Assembly: GCA_938042265.1 (NCBI GenBank)
Contig: CALIRN010000333.1
Location: 1 to 5,405 of the forward strand
Direction: 5' to 3'
From: an uncultured Eubacteriaceae bacterium
GTDB lineage: Bacteria > Bacillota > Clostridia > Lachnospirales > CAG-274
DNA length: 5,405 nucleotides
Shown: positions 1 to 4,565 of the stretch, piece by piece
Numbering within the stretch: position 1 is the stretch's first letter
Layout of the letters: each line of letters opens with the position of its first letter
Program-made: the position numbers and the translations under genes
The notes under the pieces: generated by a model
Seen by the model: the letters and a program-made list of their open reading frames with translations, nothing else
Database searches by the model: none
Told to the model about the DNA's origin: nothing

Positions 1-1229
1 AGACAGGCAGAACGGAGATTGTTGTGCTGGATAAAACAGGTACAATTACGGAAGGACAGCCAAAGGTAACGGATATAATACCTGCAGAGGGTATATCTCA
101 AAAGGAACTGCTTACAATGGCATATTCCCTTGAAAAAAAGAGTGAGCATCCTCTTGCAAAGGCCGTGCTTGAGTATGGAGATAAAAATAATGTCAGCTTT
201 TCAGAGGTTACGGATTTTAGAGCGCTTGCAGGCAACGGATTATCTGCAAGGTATGGAGACAGTGAGCTTGTGGGCGGCAGTATGAGGTTTGTTTCCGAAA
301 AGGCCGAAATTTCCAGACAGTTAAGGATAAAGGCAGAAAATATGGCGCAGCAGGGCAAAACTCCGCTGTTTTTTGCAAAGGATAACAGGCTTATAGGTAT
401 TATTGCCGTAGCTGATGTTATAAAGGAGGATAGTCCTCAAGCGGTCAGAGAGCTGCAAAATATGGGTATCAGAGTTGTTATGCTTACCGGCGATAATGAA
501 AAAACTGCGGCTGCCATTGGTAAACAGGCAGGTGTTGACAAGGTAATTGCAGGTGTTATGCCTGACGGTAAGGAACGTGCAATACGTGAGCTTAAAGGAA
601 AGGGCAGAGTTGTTATGGTAGGCGACGGTATTAACGATGCACCTGCACTTACTGCTGCCGATATTGGTATTGCCATAGGTGCAGGTACGGATATTGCCAT
701 TGATGCGGCTGATGTGGTGCTTATGAAAAGCCGCTTAAGTGATGTGCCTGCGGCAATCAGGCTAAGCAGGGCAACCCTTAAAAATATTCATGAAAACCTG
801 TTTTGGGCTTTCTTTTACAATGTGATAGGTATTCCTCTTGCGGCAGGTGTATGGATACCGCTGCTGGGCTGGCAGCTTAACCCCATGTTTGGTGCTGCGG
901 CTATGAGCCTTTCAAGCTTCTGCGTGGTAACAAATGCCTTAAGACTTAACCTGTTTAAAATGTATGATACAAAAAATGATAAAGTTATAAAAATTAAAAA
1001 TAAAAAGGAGGAAATTGGTATGACAAAAACAATGAAAATTGAGGGTATGATGTGCGGGCACTGTGAGGCAAGAGTTAAAAAGTGTCTTGAGGCAATAGAG
1101 CAGGTGTCCGAGGCTGTTGTAAGCCATGAAAAGGGTACTGCTGTTGTTGCCTTAAGAGGTGCCGTAGATGATGTAGTGCTTAAGAATGCGGTTGAAGCGC
1201 AGGATTACAAGGTAATATCAATAGAATAA
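1..1229 (+). CDS. copA: Copper-exporting P1B-type ATPase, C-terminal part, with C-terminal HMA domain (5' end outside window)
   Basis: Pumps Cu(I) out of the cytoplasm across the cell membrane using ATP. The reading frame is open from base 3 (TGRTEIVVLDKTGT), so the gene begins upstream; the GTG at 24 is not its start. Seen in order: phosphorylation motif DKTGTIT (D codon 30-32), the P1B-specific SEHPLA nucleotide-binding motif (about 141-158), GNGLS, TGDN (486-497), the hinge GDGINDAPAL (from 621), and two final membrane helices carrying the YN pair (FFYNVIG) and MSLSSFCVVTN. The YN and M-x-x-S-S residues are the family signature for Cu(I). After a lysine-rich linker comes an HMA domain with GMMCGHC (Cys codons 1053-1055 and 1062-1064). 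The membrane CPC motif, A-domain and any N-terminal HMA lie outside the window. HMA domains are usually N-terminal; C-terminal fusion occurs in clostridial homologues. Family call very secure; copper is favoured over silver or other metals by the signature residues. Confidence 0.95.
   Translation, partial: TGRTEIVVLDKTGTITEGQPKVTDIIPAEGISQKELLTMAYSLEKKSEHPLAKAVLEYGDKNNVSFSEVTDFRALAGNGLSARYGDSELVGGSMRFVSEKAEISRQLRIKAENMAQQGKTPLFFAKDNRLIGIIAVADVIKEDSPQAVRELQNMGIRVVMLTGDNEKTAAAIGKQAGVDKVIAGVMPDGKERAIRELKGKGRVVMVGDGINDAPALTAADIGIAIGAGTDIAIDAADVVLMKSRLSDVPAAIRLSRATLKNIHENLFWAFFYNVIGIPLAAGVWIPLLGWQLNPMFGAAAMSLSSFCVVTNALRLNLFKMYDTKNDKVIKIKNKKEEIGMTKTMKIEGMMCGHCEARVKKCLEAIEQVSEAVVSHEKGTAVVALRGAVDDVVLKNAVEAQDYKVISIE
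1005..1011 (+). promoter_or_regulatory. Internal ribosome binding site ahead of the HMA domain in copA
   Basis: AAGGAGG, a full complement to the anti-Shine-Dalgarno sequence, sits 8 bases before an in-frame ATG (1020) inside the copA coding region. It encodes part of the K-K-E-E-I-G linker. Its quality matches that of a genuine gene start, which supports separate translation of the downstream domain. Confidence 0.6.
1020..1229 (+). CDS. Possible free CopZ-like copper chaperone from an internal in-frame start within copA
   Basis: The last part of the copA frame can be read as an independent 69-residue protein, starting MTKTMKIEGMMCGHC and ending KVISIE. It would be one HMA (ferredoxin-like) domain with the MCGHC Cu(I)-binding motif, the size of a stand-alone CopZ chaperone. 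The ATG at 1020 is preceded by AAGGAGG at 1005-1011 with an 8-base spacer, a near-ideal ribosome binding site embedded in the A-rich linker codons. A CopZ would carry Cu(I) to the ATPase. What is seen is the start site and the domain; that it is actually used is inference. The arrangement may be an ancestral copA-copZ pair fused by loss of the copA stop codon, retaining the old copZ start. The alternative is that the site is fortuitous and only the fusion protein is made. Confidence 0.55.
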   Translation: MTKTMKIEGMMCGHCEARVKKCLEAIEQVSEAVVSHEKGTAVVALRGAVDDVVLKNAVEAQDYKVISIE

Positions 1230-1262
1230 GTTTTTATCTGTTTTAAAATAAGAGAAATTACA

Positions 1263-1309
1263 ACAAACAAAGCATCCACCGCCTTTTAGGCGGTGGATGC
1301 TTTGTTTGT
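1263..1309 (+). terminator. Intrinsic terminator after copA
   Basis: A perfect 21-bp inverted repeat (1263-1283 with 1289-1309) with loop TTTTA. The 12-bp GC-rich core GCATCCACCGCC/GGCGGTGGATGC is followed on the RNA by a U-rich TTTGTTTGT and preceded by a complementary A-rich tract, so it could also terminate on the other strand. It lies 33 bases after the copA stop codon and separates it from the next promoter. Confidence 0.88.
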
Positions 1310-1364
1310 ACTCAGAAAAAGTTACGGAGTGTGCAGCGCAGCGGAGCAAGAATATCCTTGGCTA

Positions 1365-1393
1365 TTGAAAATTAAATGGTTTTATGTTAAAAT
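1365..1393 (+). promoter_or_regulatory. Sigma-A type promoter for the MATE gene
   Basis: TTGAAA (1365-1370) and TAAAAT (1388-1393) are separated by 17 bases, with a TG one base before the -10 (1385-1386) as in an extended -10. Transcription would begin near 1400, giving a leader of about 75 bases before the ATG at 1475. The position between the copA terminator and the transporter start makes it credible. Confidence 0.6.
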
Positions 1394-1412
1394 TATAACT
1401 CAGCAATGTAGC

Positions 1413-1452
1413 TTATCGGAGTCAAAAAAGGATTCATCTTTTTTTGCGATAA
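1413..1452 (+). promoter_or_regulatory. Leader hairpin upstream of the MATE gene
   Basis: In the predicted 5' leader, TTATCG (1413-1418) pairs with CGATAA (1447-1452), and inside it AAAAAAG (1424-1430) pairs with CTTTTTT (1438-1444) around a 7-base loop. An asymmetric internal loop (GAGTC opposite TG) separates the two stems. The element ends 8 bases before the ribosome binding site AAGGAAG (1461-1467). It could affect translation or mRNA stability; it does not resemble a riboswitch class that I recognise, and the inner stem is mostly A-U and weak. Confidence 0.35.
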
Positions 1453-1474
1453 TATAACTAAAGGAAGTGTAGCT

Positions 1475-2839
1475 ATGAGCCGTAAAAATGAAATGGATAT
1501 GCTTAACGGTTCAATATCCGATAAAATTTTGCTTTTTGCCATACCGTTGGCAGCAAGCAGTATTTTACAGCAGCTTTTTAACTCTGCCGATGTGGCGGTG
1601 GTGGGAAGATATGCGGGCAGTGCTCCCCTTGCGGCGGTTGGAAGTACAGGACCCATTATCGGTTTGCTGATAAATTTGTTTGTGGGTCTTTCCATAGGTG
1701 CCAATGTAACTGCGGCAAAGTATTTGGGACAGCGGAATGATGAGGCTGTTAAAAAGACGGTGCATACCTCAATGCTGTTGGCACTTTTTAGCGGTGTAAT
1801 ACTTTTTATAGTGGGGCAGAAAATTATCCGCCCGTTACTTATGCTTATGTCAACCCCTGATGATGTGCTTCCATTAGCAACTACATATATGCGTATTTAT
1901 TTTTTTGGTATGCCTTTTACAATGCTGTATAATTTTGGCTCGGCACTTTTAAGGAGTATAGGTGATACAAAGCGCCCTTTGATTTGTCTTATGGTTTCAG
2001 GGGTTGTAAATGTGCTGCTTAATCTGTTTTTTGTTATTGTCTGCGGTATGGGCGTTTCGGGAGTTGCCATTGCCACGGTTACTTCAAATGTGGTCAGCTC
2101 TGGACTGATAGTGCTGTTTCTTACAAGAGAAAAAAGCCTTATCCGCCTTGACCTTAAAGCCCTTAAATTTGATAGTAAAATTTTAAGTGAGGTCGCAAGG
2201 ATAGGTGTGCCGGCAGGTATACAGGGTATGGTATTTTCATTATCAAATGTATGTATACAGGGTGCGCTCAATACATTTGGCTCTGTTGCGGTTGCAGGCA
2301 GCTCGGCAGCCCTTAACTTTGAGTACTATACCTATTATGTGCTTAATGCCTACAGTCAGACCTGCACAACCTTTGTAAGCCAGAATATGGGTGCGGATAA
2401 TTTAAAGCGGTGCAAAAGCATAGTGATACGTACTGCAGTAATGTGTGCGGTTTCTGTTATTATGGTAAGCTCGGTATTTTTACTTTTTGATGGTATGTTT
2501 CTTTCAATTTTTACCACGGAGGCCGAGGTAATGAAGTACGGCTTTGTGCGTATGCACGTTATACTTGGCTTTCAGGTGATAAACGGTATGCTTGAGGTAT
2601 TTTCAGGCGCTATGCGTGGTATGGGACACTCTTTGACACCGGCAGTTATTACTGTTGTGGGTGTGTGCGGATTAAGGCTTGTTTATGTATTTATAATATT
2701 TAAGATAATGGGCATTGGTACTTTCATAAGTCTGCTTGCGGTTTATCCGATAAGTTGGATAATTACGGCAAGCTCCATAGTTTTGGCGTTTGTGCTTACT
2801 TATAGAAAAAAGGTAAGGGAAGGTGTTACTTTGGCATAA
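1475..2839 (+). CDS. MATE-family multidrug/toxin efflux protein
   Basis: A 454-residue polytopic inner-membrane protein expected to export cationic drugs or metabolites in exchange for Na+ or H+. About 12 hydrophobic segments form two homologous halves. The first begins near residue 16 (DKILLFAIPLAASSILQQL, then FNSADVAVVGRYAG with Asp39), the second near residue 236 (LSEVARIGVPAGIQG). Each half carries the repeated MATE loop motif: ALLRSIGDTKRP at 157-168 and GAMRGMGHSLTP at 378-389. Length matches the family (about 440-460), and it fits the NorM/DinF-like clostridial group. The ATG at 1475 is chosen because AAGGAAG lies 7 bases before it and MATE homology starts right after. It has its own promoter and is not in an operon with copA. 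Substrate cannot be told from sequence. Confidence 0.93.
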   Translation: MSRKNEMDMLNGSISDKILLFAIPLAASSILQQLFNSADVAVVGRYAGSAPLAAVGSTGPIIGLLINLFVGLSIGANVTAAKYLGQRNDEAVKKTVHTSMLLALFSGVILFIVGQKIIRPLLMLMSTPDDVLPLATTYMRIYFFGMPFTMLYNFGSALLRSIGDTKRPLICLMVSGVVNVLLNLFFVIVCGMGVSGVAIATVTSNVVSSGLIVLFLTREKSLIRLDLKALKFDSKILSEVARIGVPAGIQGMVFSLSNVCIQGALNTFGSVAVAGSSAALNFEYYTYYVLNAYSQTCTTFVSQNMGADNLKRCKSIVIRTAVMCAVSVIMVSSVFLLFDGMFLSIFTTEAEVMKYGFVRMHVILGFQVINGMLEVFSGAMRGMGHSLTPAVITVVGVCGLRLVYVFIIFKIMGIGTFISLLAVYPISWIITASSIVLAFVLTYRKKVREGVTLA

Positions 2840-2846
2840 AATAAAT

Positions 2847-2878
2847 GGCTTATTACAGAATTTATACTGTAATAAGCC
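2847..2878. terminator. Hairpin terminator after the MATE gene, probably bidirectional
   Basis: A perfect 12-bp inverted repeat GGCTTATTACAG (2847-2858) / CTGTAATAAGCC (2867-2878) with an 8-base loop, starting 7 bases after the MATE stop codon. On the plus strand no clear U-tract follows. On the minus strand it is followed by ATTTATTTTA, so it is more terminator-like for transcripts arriving from the convergent methyltransferase. Confidence 0.6.
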
Positions 2879-2905
2879 TCAGCGTGTCGAAAAAGTCTAC
2901 CCAAA

Positions 2906-3010
2906 ATGGTGGCTACTCATAAAACAGTATCAACCAACAAACGGAATAAGGTAGCTGTCATACAGGGTGCGAAAAAAACGAGTAAGAAGCGATTGTTTTT
3001 GGCACGATAA
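2906..3010 (+). other. Short basic open frame of unknown nature between MATE and the methyltransferase
   Basis: The 151-base gap between the two convergent genes contains a 34-codon open frame starting MVATHKTVSTNKRNKVAV and ending KKRLFLAR. It is unusually rich in Lys/Arg. No Shine-Dalgarno precedes its ATG, and I do not recognise a family. It could be chance or the debris of a larger gene. Confidence 0.12.
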
Positions 3011-3029
3011 CGGGAAGCTGTTGATTTCC

Positions 3030-3683
3030 TTATTTCACACATTCAAAATAAACCATAGAACCATCTATATGGAAATCTACTCTTTCATACGTCTGTTCCA
3101 GTAATCCTTTTATCTCGCTTTTAGTTTGGAATGGCGGAGTGAACCACCCTTTCTTTGCAAGAATATTTTTTACTAGCCAATCAGTAATGCGTGCTTCACC
3201 CTTTATATAAAAACAGGCGATGAATTTTCCTCCCGGTTTCAGAACGCGCCATATTTCCTGAAAAGCCTTTCTCTTGTTTGGGAAAGCATGAAAACCATTC
3301 ATACTTAAAACAATATCACATAATTCATCTTCTAACGGGAGTTGTCCGACATCACCTTGTATGCACGATATATGAGAACAATTTGCCAGGTGAGTCTCTG
3401 CCTGTGCAAGCATATCTTCACTGTAATCAAGACAAATAATTTTTGCATTTGAAAGGCTTTGCCATTTCTCCTGTGTAAACACGGCAGTTCCAACCGGCAC
3501 ATCTAATAAGACGCCATTAAAATCATCCGGGATGTAAGCAAGAACCTTTCTTGCAATTTTATTGTCATCTGTTCCGCCCCAGAACAGTTTTATGTAGAGT
3601 CTGCCCAAAAAGCTTCTCTGTGTCAAAACATCGTCATAGATATTTTTTGAATCGTGATATGCGTGCTGAATTTTATCTGCCAT
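3030..3683 (-). CDS. Class I SAM-dependent methyltransferase (Methyltransf_11/UbiE-like), substrate unknown
   Basis: A 217-residue soluble protein predicted to transfer a methyl group from S-adenosylmethionine to an unknown acceptor. Visible Rossmann motifs: motif I VLLDVPVGT (58-66, after strand 1), the acidic end of strand 2 in IICLDYSEDML (82-92, Asp86), CIQGDVGQLPLEDE (107-120, Asp111 near the adenine pocket), strand 4 CDIVLSMNGFHAF (122-134) and the loop VLKPGGKF (147-154). Motif I has Pro-Val where most relatives have Gly-Cys (DVPVGT instead of D-x-G-C-G-T), but Asp61 and Gly65 remain. The start is fixed by AAGGAGA (3692-3698) 8 bases upstream. It runs convergent to the MATE gene, has its own promoter, and lies among mobile-element debris, so it may be passenger DNA. 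Family call is secure; role is not. Confidence 0.88.
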   Translation of the reverse strand: MADKIQHAYHDSKNIYDDVLTQRSFLGRLYIKLFWGGTDDNKIARKVLAYIPDDFNGVLLDVPVGTAVFTQEKWQSLSNAKIICLDYSEDMLAQAETHLANCSHISCIQGDVGQLPLEDELCDIVLSMNGFHAFPNKRKAFQEIWRVLKPGGKFIACFYIKGEARITDWLVKNILAKKGWFTPPFQTKSEIKGLLEQTYERVDFHIDGSMVYFECVK

Positions 3684-3691
3684 TTCTATTA

Positions 3692-3698
3692 TCTCCTT
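3692..3698 (-). promoter_or_regulatory. Ribosome binding site of the methyltransferase
   Basis: On the minus strand AAGGAGA stands 8 bases before the ATG (3681-3683), supporting this start over any internal one. Confidence 0.75.
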
Positions 3699-3731
3699 AA
3701 ATCCAGATTTGTCGTTTGATTATCTGCAACT

Positions 3732-3760
3732 ATTTTACCACTCATTCTTTAATAGCACAA
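3732..3760 (-). promoter_or_regulatory. Predicted promoter of the methyltransferase gene
   Basis: Read on the minus strand: TTGTGC (-35, 3755-3760), 17-base spacer, TAAAAT (-10, 3732-3737). This would give a leader of about 40 bases before the start codon. Spacing is ideal and the -10 is good; the -35 matches only its TTG. Confidence 0.5.
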
Positions 3761-3876
3761 CGCAAGTTCTCTGCTTTAACACATTTCATGGCAAATGTTT
3801 TTTCTAAGATTTTCTTTCTTAAAACTTTGGCATTTTCGCCTTGTTCTCCTTAGTAGGTAGTAAAAGAAAATTTAAC

Positions 3877-3902
3877 GCAAAGCGGGCAGAAATGCCGTTT
3901 GC
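3877..3902. repeat. Imperfect inverted repeat upstream of the mobC remnant, possible relic oriT
   Basis: GCAAA(G)CGG(G)CA on the left pairs with TGCCGTTTGC on the right around a GAAA loop: a 10-bp stem with two single-base bulges. It lies 30 bases before the ATG of the mobC remnant. In many mobilizable elements oriT consists of an inverted repeat plus a nick site just upstream of the mob genes. The position and shape are seen; an oriT role is inference and no nick site was recognised. Confidence 0.35.
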
Positions 3903-3932
3903 AAACGTCTTGTTAGCGAAAAAGAGATACTC

Positions 3933-3990
3933 ATGGAAAACAGGAAACGTGCAAATCATTATTCGGATAACAGAGGAAGAACGGGCGTTT
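3933..3990 (+). pseudogene. mobC: Remnant of a MobC-type mobilization protein gene, N-terminal piece, frameshifted
   Basis: The ATG at 3933 opens MENRKR, a typical start of the small relaxosome accessory protein MobC found in mobilizable elements of Firmicutes. That protein helps the relaxase bind and open DNA at oriT. From 3952 the homology continues in another frame as QIIIRITEEERAF (3952-3990), the usual N-terminal strand of the ribbon-helix-helix-like fold, and then meets a TAA at 3991. A deletion of about 5 bases around 3947-3951 would explain the shift. The next part of the protein is missing here but appears on the opposite strand at 4133-4285. Not translatable as a functional protein. 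Family identified from remembered consensus, not by a search. Confidence 0.65.
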
Positions 3991-4018
3991 TAACTATTAG
4001 TTTTTTAAACTTTCAACA

Positions 4019-4132
4019 TCAATAATCGCCCCCAATTATATCTTTTTTGATGGAGACATATTTGAGCGACTCATTTCCGTTGCTTTCCATCCCATGAAAT
4101 GCCCTTAACACTAATTGTGTTTTCAACACGAA
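4019..4132 (-). other. Unrecognised open frame continuing in frame after the mobC remnant
   Basis: Directly after the TAA that ends the mobC piece, the same minus-strand frame stays open for 37 codons: FVLKTQLVLRAFHGM, then ESNGNESLKYVSIKKD, ending GGDY and TGA (4019-4021). No ribosome binding site is seen for its internal Met. It may be the tail of another gene fused to mobC by deletion, or chance. I do not recognise a family. Confidence 0.2.
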
Positions 4133-4285
4133 TTACGTAATTTTCCCAATATTTAACAACTGCGCCGTATGTCCTTTGCCTTCCTGCAAGTCAAGCATGA
4201 TGATGTACCTGTCAATGAGCTTTTTTCGGGCGTAAGCGGAGAGATTGAGCGTCGGCATCTGTTTCATTTTTTCTTCAATCAATGC
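4133..4285 (-). pseudogene. mobC: Remnant of a MobC-type mobilization protein gene, middle piece, inverted
   Basis: On the minus strand the frame from 4285 reads A-LIEEKMKQMPTLNLSAYA, then RKKLIDRYIIMLDLQEGKG and HTAQLLNIGKIT, ending at TAA (4133-4135). This matches the MobC region that directly follows the EEERA segment in intact proteins (typically EERALIEEKM, then a helix with AYARK-LIDGYII, then H-TAQ). The C-terminal part, normally continuing with N-I-N-Q-I, is lost. The upstream codons (RFNPQG) are not MobC-like, so the homology begins abruptly near 4285. Together with the plus-strand piece at 3933-3990 it accounts for roughly the first 60-70 residues of a protein usually a little over 100 long. 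Confidence 0.65.
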
Positions 4286-4302
4286 CCCTTGGGGATTGAA
4301 CC
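4283..4302 (-). repeat. Sequence resembling the 3' end of the nearby tRNA-Arg
   Basis: On the minus strand this 20-base stretch begins GGTTCAAT and ends AAGGGGCA. The tRNA-Arg 3' end (4459-4480, minus) begins GGTTCAAT and ends TAGGATGCA. With two gaps and two mismatches they align at 18 positions. It does not fold as a T-arm, so it is not a tRNA. It could be a decayed attachment-site copy left by an element integrated at the tRNA, or coincidence. Confidence 0.2.
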
Positions 4303-4409
4303 TCGAGGACGCATTTATTAAAAAACAAAAATGTTGATGTAAAGTTTGTGAATCTTAGTTCAAAAACTTGTGTGAAAAAATGTGGGAAATTAATATACAG
4401 TAAATTGTT
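4303..4409. other. AT-rich spacer with no recognised gene
   Basis: Strongly A/T-rich stretch between the mobC remnant and the tRNA terminator. I see no open frame of note, no clear promoter and no long inverted repeat in it. Confidence 0.5.
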
Positions 4410-4453
4410 AAAAAAAAATAAAACGCATTGAAACTAGCTTAATCAATGCGTTT
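4410..4453 (-). terminator. Intrinsic terminator of the tRNA-Arg transcript
   Basis: Minus-strand hairpin with an 11-bp perfect stem (AAACGCATTGA, 4443-4453, pairing with 4421-4431) and an 11-base loop, followed by TATTTTTTTTT (4410-4420). It starts 5 bases after the tRNA 3' end. A textbook rho-independent terminator. Confidence 0.9.
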
Positions 4454-4458
4454 TGCTA

Positions 4459-4531
4459 TGCATCCTATGGGAATTGAACCCACGACCTTTCGGTTCGGAG
4501 CCGAACGCTCTATCCACTGAGCTAAGGATGC
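4459..4531 (-). tRNA. tRNA-Arg, anticodon CCG
   Basis: A complete 73-base cloverleaf on the minus strand. Acceptor GCATCCT/AGGATGC, D-arm GCTC/GAGC with loop AGTGGATA, anticodon stem TTCGG/CCGAA with loop CTCCGAA, variable loop AGGTC, T-arm GTGGG/CCCAT with loop TTCAATT, and discriminator A. Loop positions 34-36 are CCG, reading the arginine codon CGG. The 3' CCA is not encoded (TAG follows), so it must be added after transcription. The 5' end is 34 bases downstream of the EamA gene stop codon, leaving little room for a private promoter. Confidence 0.97.
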
Positions 4532-4536
4532 ATAAA

Positions 4537-4557
4537 ATTCGGCAAAAATTGCCGAAT
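4537..4557 (-). terminator. Small hairpin between the EamA transporter gene and tRNA-Arg
   Basis: A perfect 9-bp inverted repeat ATTCGGCAA/TTGCCGAAT with a 3-base loop, 8 bases after the transporter stop codon. On the minus strand it is followed by only three T residues before AT and the tRNA, so termination would be weak or partial. It may instead be a spacer structure or mRNA 3'-end protector after RNase P cuts at the tRNA. Confidence 0.45.
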
Positions 4558-4565
4558 AAATTATA

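Noticed and set aside
24..26. GTG at 24 as the copA start
   Set aside because: It lies inside the invariant phosphorylation region (IVVLDKTGT); upstream codons are in frame and conserved in type.
98..1127. Minus-strand open frames inside copA
   Set aside because: They are antisense to a strongly conserved P-type ATPase frame, have no ribosome binding sites and no recognisable motifs.
1393..2271. Minus-strand and alternate-frame open frames over the MATE gene
   Set aside because: They are shadows of the MATE coding sequence; the plus-strand frame carries clear duplicated MATE motifs.
4113..4134. Short hairpin AATTGTGTT/AACAC(G)AATT
   Set aside because: Only a short bulged stem in AT-rich decayed DNA, with no gene or signal linked to it.
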